Part shown: piece after piece, positions 52,956 to 64,000 of the stretch
How the letters are laid out: each line of letters begins with the position of its first letter
How positions within the stretch are numbered: position 1 is the first letter of the stretch
Assembly: GCA_019915135.1 (NCBI GenBank)
Contig: JAHLMK010000011.1
Span: 930,001 to 994,000 of the forward strand
DNA: 64,000 bases
Source of the DNA: Strobilurus pachycystidiatus
Lineage: Eukaryota; Basidiomycota; Agaricomycetes; Agaricales; Physalacriaceae
Reading direction: 5' to 3'
Program-made: the position numbers and the translations under genes
Notes under the pieces: generated by a model
Seen by the model: only the letters and a program-made list of their open reading frames with translations
Databases searched by the model: none
What the model was told of the DNA's origin: nothing

Positions 52956-54813
52956 GCATACACAAGAGTCATATCGTTTTGTTTCGCTTTCGGCACCAGG
53001 CAAATATTGCACGGGAATAAACCGTTCGCTCCGCGTATCAGCGACATGAACGTTCTGAGATCTGTCAGACATATCAATAGGAGAGAACCAATACTCACTG
53101 CTCTTCGTAATCGGCAGATAACATAATGATCCAGGGAAAGAGCCGAACGGACAGGCCTTGTGGAACCTGAACGAACCATCCCGTAGCTTGATACTCTATG
53201 ATGGAGGCAAATAGTAAGCTCATCGATTTATGCCAAACTTTGCGTCGATGTACGGCCCACTGCGTTTTGGAATGTATCGTTTCCTTCCCAATCTACGGGA
53301 GAAACTCTAGTTAGTAGCCATAGAATAGATAGCAGAGCTCAGGATACCACAGGAAGCCACCCCACAATTCTTCCGCCGCCTAGCCCTTTGCCGTTGCGAA
53401 GTTCAACGGGTAGATTTGCAAGCCGGGCGACCACAGGATATCCTTGTGTTGTGCCAAACGAGGACAGCAAGGTCTTATCTGAATAGATGATGAGTCCCAG
53501 GACCTTGCCGTCCTTTGTGAGCGTCGACTGTCAAAGCATCAAGTTATCAAGTGTCGAAGGTAATCGAGAGTACCATACCTGGGCCTGCCAGCAGAAATCG
53601 GCTGTAAATGGCTCGTCGACTAATCGGACCCAGTGGTCTATGTTCCATTTATACAGTTGATGAGCATCCCAGACCCACTCGGAGGCGAGAGCAGGATCCT
53701 GGATCAGTTCCTGGGCCCAAGCCATGATGTCCCGATAATAGAACTTGTAATGATATTCGGTTTTGTCAACGATGTTAGAGACAGTCCCGCACACGAACTG
53801 AAAAGACCGTCACAATACGGAACAACGTGTCAAGGGAAGACTTACCGGTGTCCTCAGATCGGCAGCTCGTTGCCACATCCTACGATAATCGCGAACATTT
53901 TGCACGTCTGCCTCCGCCTCGATCGGCTCTGCCAGCTTGATGAACCGTTCCACCTGATCACCACTCATACATGTATCCAACATATAATCCGCCATCTCGA
54001 AGGCGCGCCGAGAAACAAAGGGACGCCATGGTTTGGCATCTGGGAGGATCTTGACTGCTTCTCCTTTGATAGTCTGATAATCTTCGAAGCGTACAATCGT
54101 CTGAGGACGACCAGAGAAGGGATGAAAGACGGTTTTGATATCGTCCTGTCTTCTCTGTGTGACGATCGACTGAACAGCTTGGTCCACAGTGACCTGCTGT
54201 GCTGCTAAGTCGAACTGTGAGCCATAAGTTTGAGATGGATTCAGAGGCTCGACAGTCACCAGATCTCGACCCATTCACATTTCTTGTGGTATCCGGATCG
54301 GTCGTCTGACTCGGAGTGATTGTTGTTGAACGGCCGTGAAGTTCTGCCAAGCCTCGAAACTGCTGTAGAGATGCTCCACCTGAGATCGATGACCTGAAGT
54401 GAGTAGTAAACGACAGAGAGAGATAACAGCCACTCACTCGCGACCTGTGCAGGAAGTTTTCCTTGACGCGCCAAGAGGATGGCATTTGCTTTCATGCGCT
54501 CCTCGTGTGTCATAGTGCCTTCGACGTCCAGATACATGAGCGTACAGTATCAGATCGACGGTGGAGACTTACGAGGTCTTGTTGGAGCCACTTGTCCAGC
54601 CTGTGGACCGTTGTAAAATAAGCCATTTCGTTCGATACCGCAGGCCCGTTCGTGATTCGGTAGTCCCGGTGTGGTATACAAGTCGCCGCAGAACCTACAG
54701 GCCGCCGTGGCATAGGTCCGCTGGGGTAGTCCTGCTGGCATCACAAGAAGCTCCTGATGGGTGTGGGTCGGAGAGAAGTGGTTTGGATCCTCGATCGTGT
54801 TCGCAAAATTCAA
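52952..54813 (-). pseudogene. Plavaka-type transposase, N-terminal half (split by LTR insertion)
   Basis: Starts at ATG 54813. A C2HC zinc-finger-like start CRFCGDLYTTPGLPNHERAC is followed by MTHEERMKANAILLARQGKL. Exons with FSGRPQTIVRFEDYQTIKGE, ILPDAKPWRPFVSRRAFEMA, YYRDIMAWAQELIQDPALAS, KDGKVLGLIIYSDKT and MSLIRGANGLFPCNICLVPK follow, ending at VYAR where the LTR begins. These are N-terminal and early catalytic blocks of Plavaka transposases (the LGLI..SD.T and F-P-C-x2-C motifs). Short introns are regular. The rest of the gene is at 32642-34774. Before the 18.2 kb insertion the gene was about 4 kb and seems to have been intact. Confidence 0.85.
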
Positions 54814-54873
54814 TTACCGGATGGAGAATCATATAATTCCAAAATTTGACATGTATCGAATATAATTGAGGCT

Positions 54874-55606
54874 TTACTGAACGCAATAGTGGTTAATTCG
54901 TCGTCTGCCTAGTGCTCATAATTATACATACACGACAGGCAGGAGCTAACAAACCTGCCGAGTTTGAGTCCTGCGTCGTGTAGCTGACACTCGTCGACCA
55001 ATTGTCAAGGCGTCCGATCTCCGGTACATCCATAGACATCGAAATCAGTAGAGGGATCAATCTCCTGCCGTTGAACACTGGCGGACCATCTGCGTAGTCG
55101 TTGGCAGACTGTAGGAGGAGGGTAAACGTCAATGCGACTAATTAAAACATGGAAGTACAGGTAGAATTAGCACTCACAAAGCGATCAGAGCTCCAGGGTA
55201 TCTCGACAGGTATTGAATTTGGACCCGTCAGCCAAGACCATAAGTGACGAGCTCGAGACGCCGTTTGGCGCCTACTGGCCGCATCGGCATTGAGGAGATC
55301 CGGGATTGAAGTGAATTGGAACATGGATCGTGGAATGGATTCAGATTTGCCGCGACCCAAGTGGACAACACTGATGATAATATCGAGTGTCGCGGATGGA
55401 GCTCGGAGCTGAGCCGGGATATGTTGTACGGAAGTGACCAGGTCAACGTCAATGGGTGCTTCAAGGATGGTAGTATCGGCATCCAACGTCCCATGGCTGT
55501 ATAAGACTAACAAGACGCGCCGGTCAGGAAGGGAAAAAGCTGTCATGATCGAGTCGTAGGGATCCAATGTCGGATGGAGCCTGTCTTGAACGGGGCGTGC
55601 GGTCAT
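54874..55606 (-). CDS. Unknown protein encoded upstream of the transposase
   Basis: At least three exons on the minus strand. The first starts at ATG 55606 (MTARPVQDRLHPTLDPYDSI), with SLPDRRVLLVLYSHGTLDAD, a PAQLRAPSATLDIIISVVHL segment and FQFTSIPDLLNADAASRRQT. An intron (GTGAGT...CTACAG) leads to SANDYADGPPVFNGRRLIPL and LDNWSTSVSYTTQDSNSAG. A last intron (GTTTGT...CACTAG) leads to a short basic end and a TAA at 54874-54876. The start may lie further upstream. No known domain. It lies 61 nt upstream of the transposase ATG on the same strand, so it is probably a second gene of the same DNA transposon. Confidence 0.5.
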
Positions 55607-55900
55607 ATTCTCTAGAGGTGAATCGTATCAGTTCTGGAGACGTTGGAAGTAGTGTCCGTACCAATTGCGAAAGGCGCTCTCTCACTCCAAGATTCCATGA
55701 CTCGTCGGTGGATCTGTGGAAGGGAAGTGCGAGGTCTCAAGAGATCCGAAGGAACAACCCACTATGAGAGCTCCATTGAGCCCGTACATTTAGGAACCGC
55801 CAAAGCATGGATCTTAGTCGCATGTGGATGTTATCGGCCAGGTGTTCGAAGGAATGAGGAAGTGGTGGCGAGTTGATGTAATGATTGCAGGATTGGCCGT
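55607..55900. other. Flank between the transposon gene and element 2
   Basis: Upstream sequence of the unknown gene. It ends with CCGT (55897-55900), which should be the target duplication of element 2; the other copy lies outside the window. Confidence 0.4.
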
Positions 55901-57568
55901 TGATGTGCAAGTTCGGAATAGACCTCTGAAAAGAAGCTATCGTCTAACCACACTATCAATCCTTATCACAACTAGTACTCCTTGTAAGGGAGCTGGGGTG
56001 CACAAAGGTTCGAGAGAACAAGGTGCTTTTGGGTAATGGAGAAATAGAGATGTATTCCGAATCGCTGTAGTTAAACTACGAGTTGTTTTTGGGGGTGTAG
56101 GGATTCTGATCGAAATGACACAAGAAAACCTTGAAGTCGTAGGCCGAACCTCTTGACGTATGAAGACCTTAAACAGCGCGAGGCAATGTAGCTTCTACCT
56201 ATCAAGTGCTCTGGTGTACAAGGACTTTGTCTTGGAATCGTCAGGCCGCTACCGCAGGTTTTACGCCACTGGACTGCTAACGATAAGGACTCCTTCTTGC
56301 ACTTAAACCAAACTTCTAGTGTCTTGCACCGGGACCAAAGGTTCCGAAAGGTGTCTCAGACGTTGACAACACTCGTTCAAACTCGACTTATTCCTCAAAG
56401 GGAAGTACTTCACGAAAGAGCGTGAGTGCAGGGCAGAACCACTTGCAAACCGGCCTTCTTGCGAATACAAGGTTCTAACACCAAGTAGATTCGTTGGTAC
56501 TTGACTTGGTACGTCGGAATAAGGTTCTTTCGAGTCTTTCAAGGAGTTTGGCAACACCTGATGTCTTTAAATCTTGGAAAGGTCTTTGGGGTCTTTGTGT
56601 ACTTTGCAGAAATGAGTCGAAACTCGAGATAGATTCACTACAACGGCTGCGTCTGACTAGCGGCTACTGGAGGGGGCTCTAAGCTACCGAAATATGGGTC
56701 CTTTGGGCCCTTTTATACTACTGGTGGGTTCCTACTGAGTAAGCATCTATTCTAGGATCGGATACATCGGACTTTCGAGTCATACAAGTGCTGGATTCTT
56801 ATTGGCTATCCCTGGTCGAAACAACTGCGGCCAGGCCGCTTGGTCCTTTAGCCATATACGCCACCTTGGCGGTATGGTACAATCCTTGTGCCCAGGAGAT
56901 CAAGGTCCGATAAGGACTTCGATCCTTAGGTATCTTTATGTTGCAAGGTCCTACGGACACCTGCTTTCTTGTGTATAGGTTGGATGGAGATCGTTAAGAA
57001 CGTCCTTTCGAGCGCAGACACTACAGGGGAGTGCTTTCTTAAAGTGGTAATACACCCTGCTTTCGGGGTGGTCCTTGATCGTGGATCATGATCGATCGGC
57101 ATAGCGGAAGGCGTCGGTTCGGAGTCCTTGACAGCTCCGAAGATTGTTTCCCCAAAAGGGTTGTGACGTCCTTGAACTATTTCGGGACCTTCCAGGTCTT
57201 TGGGTTGAGGTGCGCAGGTCTTGGGTCGCTCGAACCGAACCGCCTGGAGACCTTGGACCCTCCTTGGGTGCGAATGGTTATAGCACATCGTCTGTAGTAC
57301 AAGGTACACGCAAAGGTACGGGATCTTGAAAGGGATCCAACGCGCGGATAAGGATATTCGGATGAAGGTGATCGAAGGTTTCGATCGCGCCTGTCCAAAA
57401 GGACTTGTTAAGGCGCCTGGACCTTGTCCTGGAGGCTTGCCCGCGTCAAGGCAGTAACTCCTGCGTGCTCTATCCTAAGTACTTGACTGGAGGTTCCTAA
57501 GGTCTTTGGGCTGTTCAGGAATCGCAAAATTCCCCGTTTCTAGTACTGGAATAGTACCCTGCGTATCA
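55901..57568 (-). repeat. Element 2 3' LTR
   Basis: 1668 nt, the reverse complement of the element 1 LTR. It lacks about nine bases around 56607 (GAACCCAAA) and has several substitutions, so it is a different insertion and not an inverted assembly copy. The TATA box is at 56711-56717 on the minus strand. Confidence 0.92.
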
Positions 57569-57581
57569 TCTCCCCTTGACT
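57569..57581 (-). promoter_or_regulatory. Element 2 polypurine tract
   Basis: Reads AGTCAAGGGGAGA on the minus strand next to the LTR, identical to element 1. Confidence 0.65.
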
Positions 57582-57766
57582 TATGAAATGTCGTCCGCGA
57601 CATAGTCCTTGGTGGTTCAGAACCTTTATCCTGGGTACCAGGCCGTCGTGACGAAGTCCCCTTTTGGTTTCTATCGCCCGATGGACCCTCTTTTGCCTAA
57701 CTTCGTTCCGTTATAAAAGGTCCTGGGACTTGTCCTCAGACCTTTCATTCCTGCCTTTATTCTATC

Positions 57767-58513
57767 ATGGCTCCCAAAACTTGGACTCCCATCGCAAAAC
57801 TGCTTCCCACAACGCCGCACGTTCCGTCCGCGAAGGACCTGATCACTACGCGCGACCTTGGCGCCGGTCTCGTCGCTTATGCGCTCGACTACGACCCTCC
57901 AGCCAACACACCCGACTTCCTTATGTACCTCGGCATGCATCTTACGCTCATCATTCCCAAGGTCCATCGGCTGGACCTCAAGAAGGCGTGTTCGAATCCC
58001 GACGTGGCACTGGAGATCACCGGCTATGTTGACAAGATCATGGAGAGAGTCCTTGTGTGTACTCCTTCGCTCGCTTTACATCGGGTCTGACGACCTGAAG
58101 GTCCTTCCTGTTCAGTATGGGGACCTTCCCGCCGACCTTGTCACGGTTATGAAGTGGTGGCCAGAGTTCCAACGTCAGAACTCTGCTCTTTACGGCTGGG
58201 ACGACGCCTACGCGTTGGATAGACCTCCCAATATGCGTCGGTTGATCCCCGAGATTGACCTTCCCGCCAATCGGGTCCGTGAACAACTTCGTAGTTTGCG
58301 GTCCGTTTGTAACTTCTGTGTTTCCAGCGCCCCAACCAGTCGCTGCCTATCATCGATCCACTACTCTGGCTCATCGACTGGTCGGAGGCCACCGAAGTAG
58401 ACTACGAACTCCTTGCTGCTAGTATGTTAGCAATCGACCTTAGCCACGCAGGACCTTTCTATGCGCGCCTTGCGAACCTTGCGGTCCCTCCTGATTGGAG
58501 TCGTTTTGCTTAG
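57767..58513 (+). pseudogene. Antisense accessory gene of element 2, internally deleted
   Basis: Same start as in element 1 (MAPKTWTPIAKLLPTTPHVP) and the same end (PFYARLAN...DWSRFA, stop 58511-58513). A 751-nt internal part is missing, and the two ends meet at ACTCCTTCGCT (58061-58071). In element 1 this 11-mer occurs at both ends of the missing piece (50020-50030 and 50771-50781, reverse complement). The frame after the junction ends at once (LALHRV), so the protein is truncated unless the first intron donor just before it is used with a downstream acceptor. The deleted part covers the central exons. Confidence 0.8.
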
Positions 58514-58899
58514 TCCTTAGTTGACTTCTTTTGACCTAAAGGTCGCTTTTCTTTTCTGCCTTACGAATGTTCCTTATAGTCACATTGCTTTGTCTGTATT
58601 ACTTTACTCGTAACACAGCTTCTTGTGGACCTTTTCATCGTCTAAGGTTCTCAGCCCCCGAACTTTGCGACCTTTGATATTCCAAGGAGAGTCCTGGATT
58701 CTCCCCTTGGCTTAAGGTTCCCACTAAGGTTCCTTGTTCTTGCACCTTGGTGGTTTTCACACGGTTCTTTGGAGTACAAGAAGTTGTATATTTTTATGAA
58801 ATACAACGGGGCGGGGAATGCGTATATGAAAAGTGTCCGTTTGGCACTGACTGGTATTCGTGTATATAAAAAAAAGAAAAGATTAGCGGCGGGACGCGA

Positions 58900-61003
58900 C
58901 TAACGTCCCACCGCAATCTCGGCTATCTTCCTGAACTTTCGGCGGCTCTTCTCACTGAGGGAGAAGTACATCGCGAGGACCTTGTCCACGTCCTCGGCGG
59001 GGTCGATGCGGCTGGCGGAGGCGGAGGACGGCACACCTTGACGGCTAGCTCCTTCGCCTTTGTCCTGGCGTTGGACCGCGCTGATCGACGTGGCGGCTCC
59101 CTTCGAGGACTTGGTCGAGGCGGGAGGCGGGGCGGCGCTTACTTTTCCCTTCTGGAGGCGGGTCCGGGGCGCTTGGATCTCCTCGACGTCGGAGTCGCCA
59201 GTCTCCTCTTCGTCCGACGTTTCCTCCTTCTTTGCCTTGCCCTTCTTTCCAGCGGCGCTCTCGACGCGACGGCGTTTCGCGGCTGGCTCCTCCTTCCTCG
59301 ATTTCTTCCTCTCCTTCTCCTCTTTCCACAGCCTGTCTGCTTCCGCCGCGATCGCGCGCGCCGCGTCCGAGTAGTCTTGACTCGTGCGGGCTCGGATCTG
59401 GGCGTCGGTCTTGCGCTTCGCCGCGGTCTGTAGCTGGGCGCGGATCTTTGGCGCGACCTCCTTCCACGGGGCGGGGACTTGACTCCTCCTCCACGCAACC
59501 CAGCACGGCCCGTGTTGACCATCCTTCTCCTTGCACTGGTCGCAGGTGAAGCTGTTGTTCTTTTCTGCGGGCGTCGCGTGGATCCGGTAGTACGTGCACG
59601 ACAGTCTCTGCTTGATACAAGGACCGCAGAAGCCATCGTCACGGTGGAGGGGGATGCGCGGGTTACTTTTGTCGCGCTCATCCAGGACGAAGTCGTCTTC
59701 TTCTTCGTCGCTGGCTTCGGCGTCCTCGGAGTCGCGTTCGTCGAACTTGCGTTTCTGGGCGCCACCGGTAGTGGCACGCGCGACTGAAGTCTTCCTGGCA
59801 GGTTCGACGTCTTTGTCCTTGGGTTCCACCTTCACGGCAACGGCCCTCGGCCTTGTTGAGGCATCAGCAAACGTTAGGGGCGCGATGGTGCGGCGGACGT
59901 ACTTGGTGGTTGACTTGGGACCGCCCTTGCTTGCCGCGACGTACGGTTTGCGCTTGGGAGGTTCCAGCTCAGGCTGGGGCGTGGGTTCGTGGTGCGAAGG
60001 GGGTGCCGGAGACGGGACTCGCGAGTCGCGGGGACTGGGCGACGCCTCCTGCGCGAGCTGCTGCAGCGTGGGGCGCGGGGTTCCTTCGTCGTCGACCTTG
60101 CTGTCGAGACTCGGCGTCTCCTCGCGCTGGTAGTCGCTAATCCCAAGCTCGGTTATCGAGCTCTCGATTAGGTCGTCCATGGCCTTGTAAAAGGACCCCT
60201 CGATGGGCGTGTCGTCGCGATGTTTGCGCATTTCCACGAGAAGCGCCCCCCAGAACGCGTTCGCTCGGTCCTGGTCAGGTATGAAGTTCCAGAGGTGATC
60301 TAACTCCAGAAAACAACGCTGGGCGTCGTCTTCCGAGAGTCGGATCGCAAGCTCTGGGGCGATGCGGTCGTTACCCAAGAAAGTGGTCTCGTATGGGGGG
60401 TTGACTTGTTTCTTGTAGGCCTTGGTGGTGCCCCACGCGGCGCTGAGCGCCATCTCGACGCGTTCCAGCGTTGTTCGTTTTCCGCGGGAACTGCTTCGAG
60501 CGCGTCCTGGAAGGTCAGCCAGAATACTCCGTTTCGAAGATATCCTTTGTAACCGGCGTCCTGTAGGATATCGCGCGTCGCTGACGGTTTGTTGTCTAGC
60601 GACTCGGCCAGACGCAGACTGATGCCCGCGTCCAGCTCCTGAGGTACGGTCCTGTTTGTAAGGAAGCCACTGTAGTCAAACAGAGGGCGAGTCATCTTGA
60701 CGTGGTCCGGCCTAGCTTCGCAGGCGATGAGTGGGAGCTAGCGCGAGGAGCGGTGGTGGTAAGTCTTTTCGTATTTCTACGCGTCTTTGGCCTTTACTCA
60801 CCTGTTCCTGTGCTTGCGCCTCTTTTTCCTCTTCCTCCTGAGCTGCGGGAGGCTCCTGATGTCCTTGGGGCGACGTTGGCGGCGGCGGCGGCGACTGCTC
60901 CTTTTGGTAAGTTAGTTCGCATGCCGCCCTGCCGGTGATCGTGTTGGTTGCTTACCTTCACGTCCTCCTTGGGCTCGGTATCCTGGGGCGAGCTTGTTGG
61001 CAT
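58900..61003 (-). CDS. Sense accessory protein of element 2, intron-containing
   Basis: Same three-exon plan as in element 1: MPTSSPQDTEPKEDVK then GTAAGC...AAAAG, an EQSPPPPP-type exon 2, GTGAGT...GCTAG, then the main exon with MTRPLFDYSGFLTNRT. The cluster CGPCIKQRLSC...CDQCKEKDGQHGPC keeps all six cysteines at the same spacing. The C-terminal 190 residues are almost identical to element 1, while the middle differs by many substitutions and small in-frame length changes. One base change near 60455 shifts the frame in exon 3 between ENEQRW and TLERVEMALS. Preservation of frame and cysteines despite divergence suggests selection. Confidence 0.75.
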
Positions 61004-61406
61004 TGTCGTGGTGGTGGTTCGGTGAGTGGTGCTTCCTTTTTGCGCTTACCACATCACCTTACGGCTTCATCACCTTTAAGCTTTCTTGGTTCGCACCCCG
61101 CCACTTCCCTGATGCCTCGTGCCTTGTCTTGCTTCTCTATTCTGTCCTTAGTTCACAGCTACCTTAGCTACTATTGTAGCCAGCTGGGCACAGAATGAGT
61201 TTTAAATAAAATTTTTTATAGTCCTTGAATAAATGGACCGATGTCCCTCTATTCTCTCTTTACTTTTCTGATGACGTCCCCGTCATCTGGTATGGTACCT
61301 TAGCTTCCTTTGAAGCTGTAGTTCATTCTTGGGTGCTCAAGGTCACGTAGTTCTGGCAAGGACATCTAAGGTCTTTGTGATCGGCTTACTTATGAAGTGT
61401 AGTCGA
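61004..61406 (-). other. Spacer between pol and the accessory gene in element 2
   Basis: Counterpart of 46734-47075, clearly related, non-coding. Confidence 0.4.
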
Positions 61407-64000
61407 TCAAAGAACTGTTTTCCAAGGTCTATAGGATCTCGTCGCGATACAAAGGTATTCACGGAACTGAGCTATCTTGTCTTTGTAGATTGTCCCGTCC
61501 AACTCGCAGACCACATAGTTTCCTGCCGAGGTCCTTGTTACTACCGCGTAAGGTCCCATAAACCTTTCCTTGAACTTCGCATTCATTTCTGATTCGATCC
61601 TAGTGTTCCTTACTAGCACTAGTTCACCAGTTTTGAATTTGTAGCGAGGGATACTGTTCTGGAAGTCCTCTAGGAACTTCGCCGCGGCCTTCTGTTTATT
61701 TAGAAGGACCTTCGACCTCAACTTGGCAGTATCTTCCTTGTGCTTGATGAGCTGCCTAGCTCGGAAGGCAATAAGGTCCGAATGGGAGACCAGTCGACCT
61801 GGTGCTTCGACCAGCCAAGTCAATTCCTCCAGGTCCATTGGCATGATTGGTTCACAACCGGTTACTGCCTGGAACGCTGAAGTACCTAGACTCCTCTTTA
61901 TGGTAATGCGCTCTGCCCAAAGGACCTCATGTAGGAACTCTGGCCATTGCTCGGGTTTACCCCTGCATACCTTGAAGAGAGATTGACGGATATCCCAGTG
62001 TCCTCGTTCAACCTTTCCGTTGGCTTGCTTATTGTACGCCGTGATCAAGATACCGGTAATACCATATTTCTGTTCAATATGTACTAAGGCCTTCTTGATT
62101 GCTGGCCCATTGTCGGTTACAATTTCCTTGATACAACCCCACCTGCATAGAATGTCCTCAAAGATCCATTCTCCCAGTGACTCGGCGGTCTCTTCCTTGA
62201 GAGCCCTTGCCTCTGGCCAACTTGTTAATCCACACCTTGCGACGGTCACAGCATTGAAGCCGGCCCATTTTGAAGGTCGTTTCTTTCGAATGGATTCCTC
62301 TCCTGCCTTAGGCATCCGGAAGGTGTCTATATAAGCCCTTTCGTAGATACCTGGAGTCGAAGTAATTGTTGGTGCAACTTTTATGTTACGTTTCTGGCGT
62401 TTCTGGCATAGTACGCAGGTCCTTACATACCACCGTATGTCGACCTCCATACCTGGCCACCAGAATCGCTTCATGATGAGTTGTAACACGGAATATTGTC
62501 CTTTATGTCCTGCCCGGTCGTGTAGAGCTTTACAAACCGGGATTCGTTCCTTTGGAAGTAGTACTCGACGGGGGTGGGAGTCCGAATGTGTTCGGTATAA
62601 CCTTTCATGCTGGACAAAGAAGTCTTTGCTCCATTTCTCCAAGTCTTCGTCCTCAAGTACATATTCCGATTGTAAGTAAGGTTGAAGTTTGGGCAAATAG
62701 GTCTCCCACAAACGCTCCCTTTTGCTCTTATTGAGCTCCGGGAACTCCGTGATATGCATCCAACCTTCGATATCCTTAACTTTGACTAGTCCCGAAGTCC
62801 TTACCGCTTTAGAAACCTTTATATGGTCTGGTAAAGGACTCCGTACTATTTCCTGGAAATAGCCTCCCCTACTGTCGATGTCATTCCTGAAAGTGTCAAA
62901 GTCTAACGGCTGCTCCTCTATAGGCAGACCTTTAGGCTCCTGGTACTCAAAGGTATTGACCTCGTCATCTCTATGTTTATGTGAGGTCTGGGTACTACTA
63001 CATCATGCTCTGAAGCTGGACGGCGACTTAAACCATCCGGGCCATGAACCTTTCCTGGTACGTGTACAAGCGTGAAGTGATACATCAAGATCTCCTCAGC
63101 CCACCTTTGCAGGTTTGCGTTCGCTAAGGAGTCCACGTTGGATAACATGCCCTTGATGTATTTTGCATCCACTTCAATTTCTAGTTTTCTACACCCTAGA
63201 AGGTAGTACTTGCACGCGGACAGAGCTCTGAAGAGCCCGAATAGTTCTCGCTTGGCTTGCGAGTACCTTGCCTCTCTTTCGTTCAATGTCAGAGACATAA
63301 ACTTGGCAAAGTATCGTTTCTTAGGGTCCTTGGGATCTACCTGGGACAGATAGAAACCTACTGCCTGGTAAGAGGTGTCTACCGACAGCGTGATTGGCGT
63401 GGACCATTCATAATTCAGTGGTTTCAGCATCGGACAAGTTCGTATGGCTTCCTTTAAGGTATCCATACTTTCTGCTCCTCGTCTGTCCATCTGAACTTGG
63501 TAATGTCTTTGGTTACCTGGTCAAAGGTACGCCTTCTTAGAGTAGTCCTTTACGAATGCTCTGAAGATTCCAGCTGTTCCTAAGAACGAACGGACTTCCG
63601 TGAGCGCTTTACAAGGGGGCCAATCGAGATCACCTTAACGCGATCTTCAGCTGGCTTTCTACCTTCGTAGGTACAGACATGGCCCACTACCACAATTTCT
63701 TCTGCACAAATGATAGCCTTGTGACCAGAAAAGGTCCCTCCGGCATGTTTCATTCGTTGTATGATTCTGTTCATGTTCACAAGGTGTTCCCAAACGAAAC
63801 GCCTTACTTCAGGATGACCTGGAAGCGTTTCGTAGGTACCATCAGCTTGTTCATATCGCGTGGCGGGCCCGCGGACGGGCACATCGTCGATATAAGGTCT
63901 GGTGAGGCTGGTATTTCATCCTTGAGAATCGTTTGTAACATCGTCATGAAAGATAGGTACTGAATTAGTCAGCCCATTGGTAAGTCTTTAACCTTAACGC
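61407..64000 (-). pseudogene. pol: pol of element 2, frame-broken, continues past the window end
   Basis: The integrase part (61407-62759) is open, with the same HHCC site, YIDTFRMP, VTDNGPAIKK and GKVERGHWD as element 1. RNase H (62918-63490) and part of RT (63580-63963, with the YIDD region near 63885-63896) lie in other frames. Breaks near 61475, 62785, 62970, 63485, 63630 and 63925 are mostly single-base changes relative to element 1. Otherwise near-identical, so the copy is young. Confidence 0.85.

Larger units (their letters stand above)
55901..64000 (-). mobile_element. Second large LTR element, opposite orientation, cut by the window end (element 2)
   Basis: From left to right it shows, in reverse, the 3' LTR, the polypurine tract, the antisense gene, the sense accessory gene and pol. 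Sequence is very close to element 1 throughout pol; the accessory gene and LTR are more divergent. The 5' half including gag and the 5' LTR lies beyond 64000. Confidence 0.92.

Noticed and set aside
55901..64000. Assembly artefact: element 2 as a mirrored copy of element 1
   Set aside because: Its LTR has its own deletion and substitutions, the accessory gene differs at many sites and the antisense gene has a private deletion, so it is a separate insertion.

Overview
The window looks like a gene-poor, transposon-rich stretch of an Agaricomycete (mushroom-forming basidiomycete) nuclear genome. Genes are split by many 45-60 nt introns with GTGCGY, GTATGY or GTGAGT donors. The recognisable genes are fungal (PP2A methylesterase, lipin, a Rtc3/SBDS-like protein, annexin, GH71 mutanase, BTB and APH-fold proteins). 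The mobile DNA (Plavaka-type transposase, TET/JBP-like dioxygenase, large Ty3-type LTR elements, a TRIM) is typical of these fungi. No bacterial operons, CRISPR arrays or rRNA are visible.

Positions 1-12.4 kb hold single-copy style genes: a serine-rich orphan, a decayed short-chain dehydrogenase, protein phosphatase methylesterase (PPE1/PPME1 family), a secreted phytase-like esterase, a small gene made partly of tandemly duplicated intron-exon units, a basidiomycete family of unknown function (two inverted copies, 10.4 and 15.2 kb) and a BTB/POZ protein. Positions 12.9-14.2 kb hold a complete non-autonomous LTR retrotransposon (TRIM): 197-nt LTRs, a 5-bp target duplication and a copia-style primer site matching the initiator-tRNA anticodon arm. 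Positions 15.5-24 kb hold an APH-type kinase-like gene ending in a 22-bp minisatellite, an Rtc3/SBDS-domain gene with an apparent 4-nt microexon, an annexin and a lipin/Pah1 phosphatidate phosphatase.

From 24.5 kb to the end the window is mostly mobile. A GH71 gene is cut off where a sequence with a tRNA-derived head begins. Then follow a TET/JBP-like 2-oxoglutarate dioxygenase, a transposon-associated unknown gene, a small repeat-tailed protein and a Plavaka-like transposase with another unknown gene upstream. The transposase gene is split by an 18.2 kb LTR retrotransposon (34775-52951). Its 1678-nt LTRs are almost identical, the target duplication is GCGG, and removing the element with one target copy restores the transposase frame exactly. 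A second, related element in the opposite orientation starts at 55901 and runs off the window end.

The large element is the most unusual object here. Besides gag, protease, RT, RNase H and integrase it carries two extra genes between pol and the 3' LTR: a sense-strand gene that keeps two spliceosomal introns and encodes a basic protein with a Zn2Cys6-like cysteine cluster, and an antisense multi-exon gene of unknown function. Both occur in both copies, so they belong to the family and are not chance passengers. The first copy also carries a 3.3 kb tandem duplication of gag-protease. Many frame breaks in the elements are single-base homopolymer differences, so part of the apparent decay may be sequencing error.
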